Below are positions 34,885 to 46,140 of a stretch of 64,000 nt of DNA, piece by piece (within the stretch, counting starts at the first letter, position 1; the number at the start of each line of letters is the position of its first letter). Below the pieces are notes generated by a model, which saw nothing but the letters and a program-made list of their open reading frames with translations, was not told the origin of the DNA and searched no databases. Origin of the DNA: Prochilodus magdalenae. Lineage: Eukaryota > Chordata > Actinopteri > Characiformes > Prochilodontidae. The position numbers and the translations under genes are program-made. The DNA is taken from NCBI GenBank assembly GCA_024036415.1, contig JAMWET010005075.1:40001-104000 (forward strand), in the 5' to 3' direction.

Positions 34885-35427
34885 CACAATGTGAACTATG
34901 TGTCGTACACATACATGCAGTGGGGACCCCTCAGGGCTTTTTAGATTTTCTATACTTACATTTCTGAGAAATAAACAAAAATATCTGTCCAGAATTTTAA
35001 ATTAATTTTTGGTAAATATAATCATCATGTTAAACTCTGCAAGTACAGTCATACCATTCTTTTTACCAATAAGTACTGGTTGGGGTTGAATTTATAAAAC
35101 ACCTATCCATCAGGGCTTATCTTCTTCATGGTATCTAGGTAGATACAGACACGAGGGTTCTTATTATGGTCAGGACCTTGGGAGCTGGACTGAGCTGAAA
35201 GCCTAGCATTTCTGATTAACCGGTAACACACTCAAGAAGATACAAGCAAATCAACCAAGAAATCTACAGGTTGTGAGAAAACTGTCACTGTAAGCCTACT
35301 CCAGTCCTAGTTACATTACTGACTGTGTATATGAGCGGTAACCAAACAGAACCAAGGCATTTAGCCACATGTGGATAGCTCCATATGTTAACAGTACTAA
35401 AGGATTAGACACACCCGACTAAATGGA
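34885..35427 (+). repeat. ~540-bp segment duplicated at 37.15 kb (first copy)
   Basis: Shares long near-identical stretches with 37145-37646, such as CAGTGGGGACCCCTCAGGGC, GACACGAGGGTTCTTATTAT and GCATTTAGCCACATGTGG. Both copies end in a family H-like word (GGATTAGACACACCCGACTA). This is either a non-autonomous element or a local duplication. Confidence 0.88.
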
Positions 35428-35539
35428 TGTTGGTGGTATATTTACCTTGAGATTGTTTACCTTGAGATTGTAATGCTACTGGCCCTTTAACTACCTATCA
35501 CCCTAGGTAAATAACATGAACAGAAGGTTCAGTGTCACT

Positions 35540-35900
35540 GTTTTGTGTGTTTCTTTGCTTGCCTGGTGAAGCCCCTCCGTACCTCCATCAATGGCTTTTA
35601 ATTACTGAGACCGATTACAATACGTTTGAGAGTGAAAGGACCAAACGCGGCCCATCGATCACACAGCTGTGCTGATCAATCAGCCAAAGCATGATTACTG
35701 CTCCTGCCTCTGTCCATTACGCTCTTAATAAGTCAACATTAGGTTCCTCCCATCCTCTGGCAAACACTCACCAATTGAGCCCAGCTTACCTGTCTCTCCA
35801 TTGACTTAGTGCCCAGAGAGGTCTCAACCCTCGAGTGGAAAGGAGAGATCATCAATGCGCTTTTCTGCCCTTATTGAGATGCTACATGACTTTAGGAGGA
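35540..35900. promoter_or_regulatory. Candidate conserved non-coding block
   Basis: Single-copy, with clustered factor-like cores (GGCTTTTAATTACTGAG, GATCAATCAGCC, CATGATTACTGC, CTCTTAATAAGTC). No repeat similarity. Regulatory role is an inference. Confidence 0.25.
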
Positions 35901-35965
35901 CACAGTTACCTTTCTTAAATCCATATTATTGTACACCAAGTTTCCAGTTTCCAGAAACACCCACC

Positions 35966-36250
35966 CTGCACCTACACTCACTGGCCACCTTATGTGGTCT
36001 GTTTGCCTTATATGTCGCTACATAGGTGTACAGTTACACAGTGTAGCCCTATTGCCATGTACAGCCACACTCTACTCTGTTCATCACTGGTCAGTTTCTG
36101 ACCACAGGGCTGCTATTGACCAGATATGATTTGGTTGGAGGTTCATTCTCAGTGCATTACTCACACTGACAATGGTATATATGGAGCTGCTGCATGTGTA
36201 TGAGACACAAGGGTATTACTGGTTTTGCCTGAAAGTGGTGGACTTGCTAG
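35966..36250 (+). mobile_element. Dispersed fish repeat (family G, copy 3)
   Basis: TACACTCACTGGCCACCTTA, CATCACTGGTCAGTTTCTGA and GACCAGATATGATTTGG follow the family order. The end is diverged. Confidence 0.6.
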
Positions 36251-36639
36251 CCAGGAGCGGACATGTGTTCATCTTCAAGGCAGGGGTTTATAAGTGATGA
36301 TTAAAGAAATGCACACATTTTACATATAGCTGATCAGTTATATTTGAAAAACTGGAGCTGCATAGCTGACATAACAAAAACACCCGATGTCAATAGTCAC
36401 CCAAATCTGTTATGGAGATATATCGTCAAAACTTCTCTCAACCAATTATAAGATGGAGCTGATGAGCAGAGACATGTTTGAAGTCCAAAACTGCTTGTTT
36501 AGCTTAGCATAGAAGCCGCATAGCTAAAACTGCTAACAAACACTAGAAGTCAGTAGTTACCCAAAGCTTTTATGGAAAGTATCCCCAAAACTTCTCACAA
36601 CCAGTAAACTGCTTGTTAATCCTAATACTAAACCTTCAA

Positions 36640-36714
36640 TCTTTGTCCTCCTTCCCAATAGCATTGCAATCCAATACTGCCGTCTTAGTGCAACTATTCT
36701 TTTGATGATGAGTG
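36640..36714 (+). mobile_element. Tc1-like right terminus (family B, copy 9)
   Basis: TTCCCAATAGCATTGCAATC and CTATTCTTTTGATGATGAGT followed by TA is the same terminus as at 9058. Nothing else of the element remains. Confidence 0.75.
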
Positions 36715-36813
36715 TATGATATCATGTGTAACTATAAAGTCACTAAAGGAGAAAGTATTGCTTTCTAAAAAAAGATGCATGAAAATGATTTTCCTTATTC
36801 TAAAGTTATAGTG

Positions 36814-37121
36814 AGTGAGAGAGAGAGAGAGAGAGATCAAGAGAGAGAGAAAGAGAGACCTTTATGATGTGTGTACATGTGAGACAGATGTGCATTTTTG
36901 GTAAAGACTGTGTGTGTGATATCTGACAGACGCAGGAGTGATTGGATATTGATCTATACTGCAAAGTCACTGTGCAGCAGATTGACATGCACAAGCATAC
37001 CTTGTACACACTACTCATCTCTCTCTCTCTTTCTCTCTTTCTCTCTCTCTCTTTCTTTCTCTCTCTCTCTCTCTTTCTTTCTTTCTCTCTCTCTATCTCT
37101 CTTTCTCTCTCTCTCTCTCTC
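36814..37121. repeat. Facing (GA)n and (CT)n tracts
   Basis: A GA tract (36814-36860) and a CT/CTTT tract (37018-37121) lie ~160 bases apart in opposite sense, so the arms can pair. Peptide frames through them are artefacts. Confidence 0.93.
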
Positions 37122-37144
37122 ATTTACAAACATATTGAGACAGA

Positions 37145-37646
37145 CACAATGAAAACTTGTGTCATATACATGCATGCAGTGGGGACCCCTCAGGGCTTTT
37201 TAGATTTTCTATACTTACATTTCTAAGAAATAAACAAAAATATCTGTCCCGAATTTTTTTAATTAATTTTTGGTAAATATAATCATCATGTTAAACTCTG
37301 CAAGTCATACTATTCTTTTTACCAATAAGTACTGATTGGGGTTGAATTCATAAAACACCTATCCATCAGGGCTTATCTTCTTCATGGTATCTAGGTAAAT
37401 ACAGACACGAGGGTTCTTATTATGGTCAGGACCTTGGGAGCTGAACTGAAGGCCTAGCATGTCTGCTTAACCACTAATATAATCAAGAAGACACAAGCAA
37501 ATCAACCAAGAAATCAACGAGCTGTAGTTACATTACGGACTGTGTATATGAGCGGTAACCGGACAGCACCAAGGCATTTAGCCACATGTGGAAAGCTCCG
37601 TATGTTAACAGTCCTAAAGGATTAGACACACCCGACTACATGGATG
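37145..37646 (+). repeat. ~500-bp segment duplicated from 34.89 kb (second copy)
   Basis: The second copy of the duplicated segment. It lacks a ~40-bp stretch present in the first copy (around GAGAAAACTGTCACTGTAAG) and has scattered substitutions. It starts just after the CT tract. Confidence 0.88.
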
Positions 37647-37917
37647 CATCTTAAAGGACTACACCACAGTGCTACACTTTACAGTTTTATAGATTTGATT
37701 GTCATAACTTTTATTGTGAAAAATTAAACATTAAGCTAAACGTAAGAATGCCTTCCATGAGTAGTAACTTTTGACTGTATGATGTCTTCACACTTTTTAT
37801 TCACAAGTTTTAAGCTAAAAAAATTTAAATGCCTCCCATCATAACTTTTGAATTTCACAGAACTTAAATTATTGATGATTTTTATTGTCCTACAAGCTGA
37901 TTTGTTACTTACCTGAC

Positions 37918-38012
37918 AGACCAGAGAGTTTCCTGCCTTCTGTCCAGTGAGCACTGGGAAAGCCTCTAGCACCCCCTGCAACCCAGGAGGATAGGCGGCG
38001 CATAAGACAAAG
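37918..38012 (+). mobile_element. DANA-like SINE 3' fragment
   Basis: GAGAGTTTCCTGCCTTCTGT and CACTGGGAAAGCCTCTAGCA are the 3' part of the SINE. The head is missing. Confidence 0.65.
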
Positions 38013-38234
38013 ATGAGATTGAGTTTTATCGTGCCTATAGGACTACCATGTAAACGATCTCGTTGCTGATTAGTTTCCTGTACTGCGCCTCATTCAAAAC
38101 ACTGGGGTAAAAGACGCCTCAAATCTGTAGCATTAACTGGCAGACCCTGAGACAGGTTGGATATATACAGTGCCTTGTTTTAAAGTAGTCAGGGTGGGGT
38201 GTAAATGGGCAGAGCTAAACTGCTGTATGGTCAG

Positions 38235-38345
38235 TAGATATCTACACACTCCATTAGGTACACCTCCTTGTATCTACACTCATTTTATCAATGGACAGGA
38301 CCCCCACAGGACCATCACAGAGCAGGTGCTGGATCTGTTTGACCT
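38235..38345 (+). mobile_element. Dispersed fish repeat (family G, copy 4)
   Basis: CCTTGTATCTACACTCATTT, ATGGACAGGACCCCCACAGG and ACCATCACAGAGCAGGT follow the family order, with the middle part deleted. Confidence 0.65.
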
Positions 38346-38764
38346 CTTTAAATGGTACTGAAAACAATACGCAAGTTTTTGGTAAAAATACGCTCATTCA
38401 AAACGTGATGCCTGCAATCACAACACAAAAACCCTGGGCCAGGAGCGTGTTTACCACTGGGTTACATCACCTGTCTTTAACAGCACTTTGTATCACTTGG
38501 GGGCCAAAGATATTGTGATCCACTTTTGATACATAAATGTTTGATCTGTTATACAAGCTGATCTTCAGCTGTGCAGCAACTTTATTGTCATGTTTGGAGC
38601 AAAATACAACACGTTTACTTTGGGAGTTCTGGAGTATAGTCACGTCAGTGGGCACCTGCGCTACACAGCCTTGCTGTGGTAACGTGCAGAGTGTTTCTTG
38701 GTTTTGTCTGACATTCCTAAAAAAAATTGCCATCTAAACGCCAGTGTAATGTGCTCTGGAATGT

Positions 38765-38945
38765 GTTCGGTGTTAATGGTGCATTCACAGAGGTGCATCA
38801 GTCCATTTCAGATGACCTCATGTCCAGAGAAGTTGGTGTTGCTTCTGGACATTGCTGACATATGACTTCCTCTGTGACCAGTACAGTCCTAACCGGCATT
38901 TGTGAAGGCAGTAATGGACAGTGTTTACGACAAAGTGCATGACTG
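38765..38945 (-). mobile_element. DNA transposon relic (family C, copy 2)
   Basis: CATCAGTCCATTTCAGATGA, GTCCAGAGAAG and TTCTGGACATTGCTGACATA match, in reverse orientation, the middle coding part of the element whose left end lies at 3.97 kb. It is heavily diverged and has no ends. Confidence 0.5.
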
Positions 38946-39389
38946 ACACGTGCCCGAAGCATGTCTCAGCCGGGTATGTTAATGATTCCAAGTGTAGTTA
39001 TGTGGGCGGGCTCACATGGCAAACAGCCTTCAGAGGGCCCACACAGACCACCAGCTGAGAGGATGATTTGACCTACCGACAAATATGAGCAGCTACAACC
39101 TTGTCCATGATCCAGACACAGGTGGCACCTTCTGTCTCTACCCGGACCAAAAATTGCAAAACTGGTTAAAAGACAAACATGTCTTTTATGTTAGAAGAAG
39201 AAGAATATACTCAATAATAGTAATATACTCAAATAACGATAATGCTTTGCCATGCGCAACCATAGTTAAGTAAAGTGAATATGTGATTCTTAAAATCTGA
39301 TCTGTTTTTCATTACACGTTTAAATAACTACGTTTAATCTCCCCCTCTCTCTCTCTTTCTCACCCTCTCTCTATCTATGCCGGATTGTG

Positions 39390-39850
39390 GTTATTAATTA
39401 AAATGGGAAGCCTTCTTTATGATATTTGCAGACCTTCAGGCTGTCAGTCTTCCAGACGTAGGCGAGTAAACTTTAGACCCTCGTTCACACAGTCTTAGAG
39501 ATCCTTTTAATGAAGAGAGAGCGAGAGGATGAGGAGGGTGAGTGGGGGCATGTAGGGGCCGAAGGTTTCCTATCGGCCGTAACTTCGTTTGAGAAATAAA
39601 AATTGCGGGCCATTAGGGCTGGCGAATGGAAGCTCTTTTTATTGAGCGTGGTGCTTTTATGATAATTTAATAAGTGGTATTGCCCTGGCAGGCCGCGGGG
39701 GCCTGCGAACAGGCGAGGATGGAGATGGAGTGTCTCCACGGTGACTCAGTGGCATCCCACACACGCGCCATCCTTGGTTGCCACAGCGCTCCTCGTCCTC
39801 GAGTTCCGATGAGAGTTTAAAGAGACCATTCAGCACAAAACTGTATTCAT
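39390..39850. promoter_or_regulatory. Candidate conserved non-coding block (strongest in the window)
   Basis: Includes ATCGGCCGTAACTTCGTTTG, AAATTGCGGGCCATTAGGGC and TTTTATGATAATTTAATAAG. This is CpG-containing, low-noise single-copy DNA with interleaved AT-rich factor cores, quite unlike the surrounding repeats. This texture is usual for deeply conserved developmental enhancers. No coding frame fits. Conservation itself is untested. Confidence 0.3.
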
Positions 39851-39976
39851 GCAACTTTCTATTTCATCAAACATAGCTGTTCTTCCAAGACATGTGTAAT
39901 GCACTGGAGCTAATGTGTAAGGTGCAAAATTCAGAGACCACCCACCAGTCGAGACATTAATTAAGTTAATTCATTT

Positions 39977-40246
39977 GGGATGGCACCATTGCACAGTGGG
40001 TAGCGTGATCGCCTAACAGCAAGTATAGCCTGGGTTGGGTTTCCCAAATGTGGCATCCTGAGTCCTTTCTGTGTGGAGTCCGCATGTTCTCCCCGTGTCT
40101 GTGTGGGTTTTCTCCCATAGACCACAGGCATGCAGTCAGGTGGGCTAAACTGCCTGCCGATGGTCTGGTGGCCTGTCCAGGGAGTTTCCTTCCTTCTGCC
40201 CATTGGATACTGGGATAGGCTCCAGCACTCCCCACAACCCAGAGTG
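39977..40246 (+). mobile_element. tRNA-derived SINE (DANA/HE1-like), copy 3
   Basis: GCACAGTGGGTAGCGTGATC, GAGTCCGCATGTTCTCCCC, GTGTCTGTGTGGGTTTTCTC and GGGATAGGCTCCAGCACTCC are in SINE order. The 3' end runs into a long tetranucleotide tail. Confidence 0.85.
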
Positions 40247-40328
40247 AATGAGTGAGTGAATGAGTGAGTGACTGAGTGACTGAGTGACTGAGTGAATGAG
40301 TGAGTGACTGAGTGACTGAGTGACTGAG

Positions 40329-40361
<33 letters not shown>

Positions 40362-40497
40362 TACTGACTGACTTACTGACTGACTTACTGACTGACTGAC
40401 TTACTGACTGACTTACTGACTGACTTACTGACTGACTGACTTACTTACTGACTGACTGACTTACTGACTGACTTATTTACTTACTTACTTAGTAATT
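40247..40497. repeat. SINE tail expanded to (GAGT/GACT)n and a 12-bp higher-order repeat
   Basis: The tail passes from GAGTGAAT through GAGTGACT to GACT units, and then to a 12-bp pattern ACTGACTGACTT with ACTT variants. About 250 bp in total. Confidence 0.93.
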
Positions 40498-40529
40498 TGT
40501 CAATCTTGAAAGGAGCATTCCCCCTGAAC

Positions 40530-41217
40530 ACCAAGGCGTATTTTACACACGTCAAAACATACTGACCACAATCAAATAACATGGAAGAAGCACCGCTTTA
40601 TATGGAAGCTGCTGGGAAAGGAGGATGCTGCTTGTTTCCTGAGAAAGTCCCAGTGGTTAATGAAGAAATCAGTGGGAGGTACCAGCTATATCAGCTATTT
40701 GTCAGGCGACATCTCTGAGAAGATATAGCATAACTGATGTGCATGAGGCATAAAATCCAGGAGACATAAGGGGTTGGTTTTATCCACTTCTCCCTCCATA
40801 ACCAAGCAACTGGATGGGATACAAATGCTTAGGATACCTCTAACAAATGTTCCAATATGTCATAGTATATCTGTAAGTCTGAAAAAAGGCGTTTGGGAAG
40901 AGATTAGCCGAGTGAATTGTTATTTATTCCTCAAACCAAAGACAACTACATTACCTATCTAGAGAAGAGCATTTCCAGAAGAAGGACTCTTAAACCAAAC
41001 ATGTTGTGAGCGTGCAGCCAGCCAGTGCTCGAGTAGCCAGCCAACATGGGATCCCACAAATACCGAGGGGTATTTCACTCCCTGACCACAATCGAATAAA
41101 AGGGAAGAAGCACAGCTATATATAGAAGTTTCTGGGAAAGGAGGATGCTCCTTGCTTCCTGAGAAAGGCATCGTGGTTACTGAAGAAATCTATGGGAGGT
41201 ACTAGCTATATCAGCAT
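40530..41217. repeat. Local direct duplication, ~160-bp unit
   Basis: 40530-40702 and 41060-41217 share TGACCACAATCAAATAA / TGACCACAATCGAATAA, CTGGGAAAGGAGGATGCT and TTACTGAAGAAATC / TTAATGAAGAAATC, 520 bases apart. The intervening unique DNA is unannotated. Confidence 0.75.
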
Positions 41218-42289
41218 TATGTAGCAAAACAAAGCCGCCTCTGTTTGTAGCTGATTGACTGACTGGACTTTTTCCCCCCAGGTAGTGTAGCTCTATAGAA
41301 GGAGGCACATACAACCCCTGGCCATCATAGCCAGTCTGTGTGGCCATTTCATGTGCTTTCCTACCTTTATTTTATTTAGTGCAGGCAAGAGGTTGGCCTC
41401 TTGTATATAAAGTTTTCAAGCCACCATCTACAGAGACATTCAGTGTTCACTTCCCTTTTGGCCTGACCTGGAAGAACAACTGTCCAGACCAGACCAGTGG
41501 CAAGGAAAAAACTCGCTCAGAGCAAGAAACCCGGGGAGGAACCAAGACTTAAAAGGGGAACCCATCCTACTCTGGTTGACCAGATAGCAAAACAAGCACA
41601 ACAAAGAATTAGGATTTATTCTGTGCAGTATTGAATAGGATAACGGATGACTGTGGAAGTGACAGTGAGAAACAGATCTGAAAGTCTGAATGAAGCTCAG
41701 TCACTGTTACTAGTGAAACCAGTGACCACTGTAAGTAGTTTATTACATCCACTGCTGCTAGAGGACTACAATGACAGTCTATCAGAAGGAATAAGAGCTG
41801 GTTTTGTAAAGCTCTATGGGACGTAAGGAATGAGTACTTATAGCTCTGCCTGCCCTTTTCACCTGTTTTTGCCATAGAGGTGGAGTTGCTTGTGTACATG
41901 TGTGTCTTTTTGGTTCCCTAAAGCTAAATTTACTGCCACCAGTTAACAACTTCAATAAAGATAAACTGGCTTCTTGTTTAAATGGTTTCTGGGGTTTGGT
42001 CTGGCACAAGGTCTGGTGAGAGAGCCCCCACTTACCGCCTGACCCTAGCCTGGGTTGTATTAGTTTCTACAGAACTCTGTCTTTCTGTTGGTTGGTCGTA
42101 GAATTAGTAGAAGGTTTTTTTTATCTTGCCATAAACGGAAAATAACAATGGCAGGTGGTGAAATAGAAGCTCACTGCCTTCAAGATCAAAACAAACACCG
42201 TTTCTAAACGCACCTGTATACATTTCTGAAGTGTTTGTGTTTCTTCTCATAAAAGGTAAAACAGGAAATAAAACTATTGTTTTAAAATG

Positions 42290-42452
42290 TATTATTATCT
42301 GGTAAACTTTAACTTAATACTACACAATGCTGTTATTTATTTTATTTTATTTTTTTTTGTATTTGCATTTGTATCTGTGCTGTTTTTTGTGAAACTGCTA
42401 CTGGCTGCTAAATTTCCTTCAGGATCAATAAAGTATCTATCTATCTATCTTT
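42290..42452 (+). mobile_element. LINE 3' tail fragment ending in (ATCT)n
   Basis: GCTAAATTTCCTTCAGGATC followed by AATAAAGTATCTATCTATCT is the usual 3' end of fish non-LTR elements (a polyadenylation-like word and a short tetranucleotide tail). Upstream there is only AT-rich 3'-UTR-like sequence and no coding part, so it is heavily 5'-truncated. Confidence 0.65.
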
Positions 42453-42529
42453 AATGTCTGGACTTTAATCTGGACGTTTGGACAATGTCCAATGTAGCAA
42501 ATAATGCTTTGATGACCCAGGTAAAACTA

Positions 42530-43600
42530 TTGATATGTATTTTATTGTGTTTGAAATGTACTTTAATACCAGCGAGTACATTTTATCCACAATATTGTTT
42601 TGTGTGCCATACATACAAGTGCAACATGCATATATAACAACTGTATTAATTATAAGTACATTTAACCAGTAGTACTTTAGTGTACTTAATATAAGTAACT
42701 AAGTCATAAATATAATGTTATTGTGTTTAAAATATACTTTATGGTAGTAACCTCTGCTGACCAGCCAGTACATTTTAACCACAATACTGTTTTGTGTGCT
42801 AAATACACAAGTGCAACATGCATATATAACAACGGTACTAATTATAAGTACATTTTACCAGTAGTACTTTAGTGTACTTAGTATAAGTAACTAAGTAATA
42901 TATATAATGTGCATTAATATGTACTTTGGAATCTAAGTGGTGTCTTAAAATAGTACAGTTATATACAGTTAGTATATATTTAATAGCAGTAATGATCATA
43001 TTTAGCATACTAAGTACATAGTTAGTATATATAAATAGCACACTTTCGGCACATTAATTAAAAGTTAAAGGAAGTATACTCAGCATACTCAAATTATATA
43101 TCAGTATACTTCAGTGTTCTTTTTTTCTTTTTTCTCCTGGGTATATATAATAGACATCCAAATTACAAAACACCATCATTCAAGATTTTATTTATAAATA
43201 ATTCTACATCTTTTTTTTATTATTCTTTTATTAAAGTAGAATCTAACATGTATATAGGAGTGAGGGTAGATGATGAGCTATGCACTTTTGTTTTGTTTTT
43301 GGTGATTTCAGTGAATATATTTAAATGTACTACAAACGTACGTAATATGTATTTAGGTATATCTAAAATAATCTTAGAGGTGTCACAAAATAGTATGGTT
43401 AAGTCCAATTAGTTCTGTTTAAATATATATTTAATAGTGCTAATGATGATATTTGGCATACTAAGTACATAGTGTATGGAAATGGCACATTTACAGCACT
43501 TTAATGATGAGTGTAAGGACGTATACTAAGTATATTCATATTAAACATACTCCAGTGTAATTTTATTCTCCTGGGTATATATAATAGACCATTTGAGATT
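42530..43600. repeat. AT-rich duplicated repeats (AGTACTTTAGTGTACTTA type)
   Basis: 42543-42722 and 42723-42905 are tandem copies (shared: CAAGTGCAACATGCATATAT, AGTAGTACTTTAGTGTACTT). 42905-43163 and 43345-43595 form a second pair (shared: GCATACTAAGTACATAGT, CTCCTGGGTATATATAATAG). Many short inverted words (AAGTAC/GTACTT) are present. This is probably a compound of old MITEs. Confidence 0.8.
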
Positions 43601-44340
43601 TGACATATTGACATGTTATGTAGAATGTAGCAGAGAACATGTTTCATAACAAAAACTTTCTCCTAAAGTGTCCAGTCTCTGGCTGAAGAGGCTAAAGGTC
43701 TCCTTCCTATGAAATACTTCTCTTCCTCCACTGCTACAGCATGCATGAGGTCGTATGAGAGGAAGTGGTCTTGTCCAATCTGGCCTGCTGGTGCTGTTAT
43801 TAGCAGGATATTGATCTGGAGCCGTTACCACTGCTTCCTGCTGACATTATCGTTTCCCAGAACTAGCGAGAGAGAGTAAGAGAGAGATACAGTAATACTA
43901 CTGAACTGTTCAGGACGATTTAAATATTACTTCTGAATAAGTATCTCTAACATGTTTATGTCCCGTTCACTCCTTCGTTAATCAAGAGATAATAAGGAAG
44001 ATGCAAGAGAGAGAGGAACCACTAATTCATGCCATCCATTTCATCATTGCAGCAGACAGGTTTACAGTCTGTTATGACTTTTACATCAATCCCTGTAATC
44101 TATGATTGAAGCATGCAGAATAGTAGAACTGTGGTGGATGGCTACACAACAGCCTCCTTTAAAGGTATAGAAACATATGTTCCTTTCTTTTTAGAGGCTT
44201 GGATCCCTGAAGGCTTTTATGTAGAGGATGCTGCTTAAAAAAATAAACTTAAACAGAGCTGTACTGATTCCTTAGTTTATTTTATTCAGACCCGCAGTAC
44301 TCAGCATTCAGAGCCTCGTTACTGGTGTTCTGTGGATGTA
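43601..44340. other. Single-copy DNA, nothing recognised
   Basis: No element or coding frame with recognisable motifs was found. A 71-codon minus frame (43616-43831) has no known domain. Confidence 0.4.
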
Positions 44341-44346
44341 TGGGTC

Positions 44347-44348
<2 letters not shown>

Positions 44349-44394
<46 letters not shown>
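44349..44394. repeat. (GA)n microsatellite
   Basis: About 23 pure GA units. Confidence 0.97.
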
Positions 44395-44395
<1 letters not shown>

Positions 44396-44671
44396 TAGAG
44401 AATCAGTAACCGTTATGCTACAACTCATTACATGATGAATGTTAATTACACAGCGTATAATTACAGAAATGGATTGTTTCCAGCACATGGTAAAGATTCA
44501 CACACACATACAGACATGCACACTCAGGCAGCCGAAGAGAGGAAACTGATGACGGCAGTACCTATAGAGTTTAATGGGTCTGTTAGGTGATGCGGTTTCC
44601 ATATCAACAGCTTTACTGTACTTAACCTCCTTATTCACACTGTTCAACATCCAGCCAGCAACCTGCAACAG

Positions 44672-44877
44672 ATACCTCTCTCTCTCTCTCTCTTCCCATA
44701 TCTGTATTTCTCTCTTCCTCTTTCTTTGTCGCTCACTCACTCTCTCCCATTTTTCTTTCTGTTTTCTTCTGTCTGTCTCTCTCTCTTTCTCTATCTTTCT
44801 ATTTCTCACATTCTTTCTCTTTCTGTTTTCTTCTGTCTCTCTCTCTCTTTCTCTATCTTTCTCTCTCTCTTTCTCTA

Positions 44878-44914
<37 letters not shown>

Positions 44915-45555
44915 ATTTCTCCTACTCTCTCTCACCCTCTCTCCCTCACTTATTCACTCTATCATTCCCCATGTCTGTATGTCTCTCTCTTTCTTTCTCC
45001 TTTTCTCTTCCCATATCTGTATTTCTCTCTTTCTCTTTCTTTCTTGCTCACTCACTCTCTCTCCCGTTTTTCTTTCTGTTTTTTTCTGTCTCTCTCTCTT
45101 TCTCTATCTGTCTATTTCTCACTTTCCTTCTCTTTCTGTTTTCTTCTGCCTCTCTCTCTCTTTCTATTTCTCACTTTATTTCTCTTTCTCTTTTCTTCTT
45201 CTCTCTCTCTGCATATTTCTCCTACTCTCTCTCGCCCTCTCTCCCTCACTTATTCACTCTATCATTCCCCATATCTGTATGTCTCTCTCACTTTCTTTCT
45301 CATTTTCTCTTCCCATATCTGTATTTCTCTCTTTCTCTTTCTTTGTCGCTCACTCACTCTCTCCCGTTTTTCTTTCTGTTTTCTTCTGTCTCTCTCTCTT
45401 TCTCTATCTTTCTATTTATCACTTTCTTTCTCTTTCTTTTTTCTTCTGTCTCTCTCTCTCTTTCTCTATCTTTCTATTACTCACTTTCTTTCTCTTTCTC
45501 TTTTCTTCTGTGTGTCTCTCTCTCTTTCTCTATCTTTTTATTTCTCTTTCTCTTT

Positions 45556-45593
<38 letters not shown>

Positions 45594-45598
45594 ATCAT
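44672..45598. repeat. CT-rich higher-order tandem repeat, ~300-315-bp unit
   Basis: The word CTTCCCATATCTGTATTTCT recurs at 44692, 45007 and 45309 (spacings 315 and 302). The marker GCATATTTCTCCTACTCTCT recurs between them. This is three partly complete units of a long CT-rich block. Serine-, leucine- and phenylalanine-rich frames of up to 353 codons cross it and are not genes. Confidence 0.92.
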
Positions 45599-45689
45599 GG
45601 TATTTCATTCTTTTACATACTTTTACATATCTTAGCTTATTGGATGATACAAGTACTTGATTAAACTAGTTCCCTTTCTCTCTCTCTCT

Positions 45690-46140
45690 CTGTCACCCAC
45701 CCCGACCCCTCCTAGGTTAAGGACCCTCGAAGCATAGTTCCCATTAATTGCTTCTCTAAATTATTAACACTAATAAATATTTAAAAGGTGAGGCCCTTTC
45801 TGAGTGACATCACACCTTTATCAGGCAATTATATTAAAGATTTAATTGGCTGTAGAGAATGATGAATAGGAGCATAATTAGCAGAGAACTCTCTTCACAG
45901 ACCCTCTGCTGAGCTCCCTAATAACCCACACGCCTCCCTTACCCGTGGGGTACCTCTCACCTATAGAGCACGGTAGCTGGCTAAGGGGAACCCATCCTTC
46001 ACCATCAGTCAGACACTTTAAATGATGACGATGATGCTCACCAGGCTGTGGGACCTGGAACATTATGAGCTTGTTAAATCCCCACGGTGAGGTTCACATT
46101 CTTAGGTGTTCAGAGCCAGTTTAGGGGGCAGCCTGTCTGA
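45690..46140. promoter_or_regulatory. Candidate conserved non-coding block
   Basis: TTCCCATTAATTGCTTC, GGCAATTATATTAAAG, GATTTAATTGGC and GCATAATTAGCAG are dense homeodomain-type cores in single-copy DNA next to the CT array. Function is inferred from texture. Confidence 0.27.

Noticed and set aside
44574..45664. Frames of 229-353 codons rich in Ser, Leu and Phe as membrane proteins
   Set aside because: They translate a CT-rich higher-order repeat. All three frames look alike.
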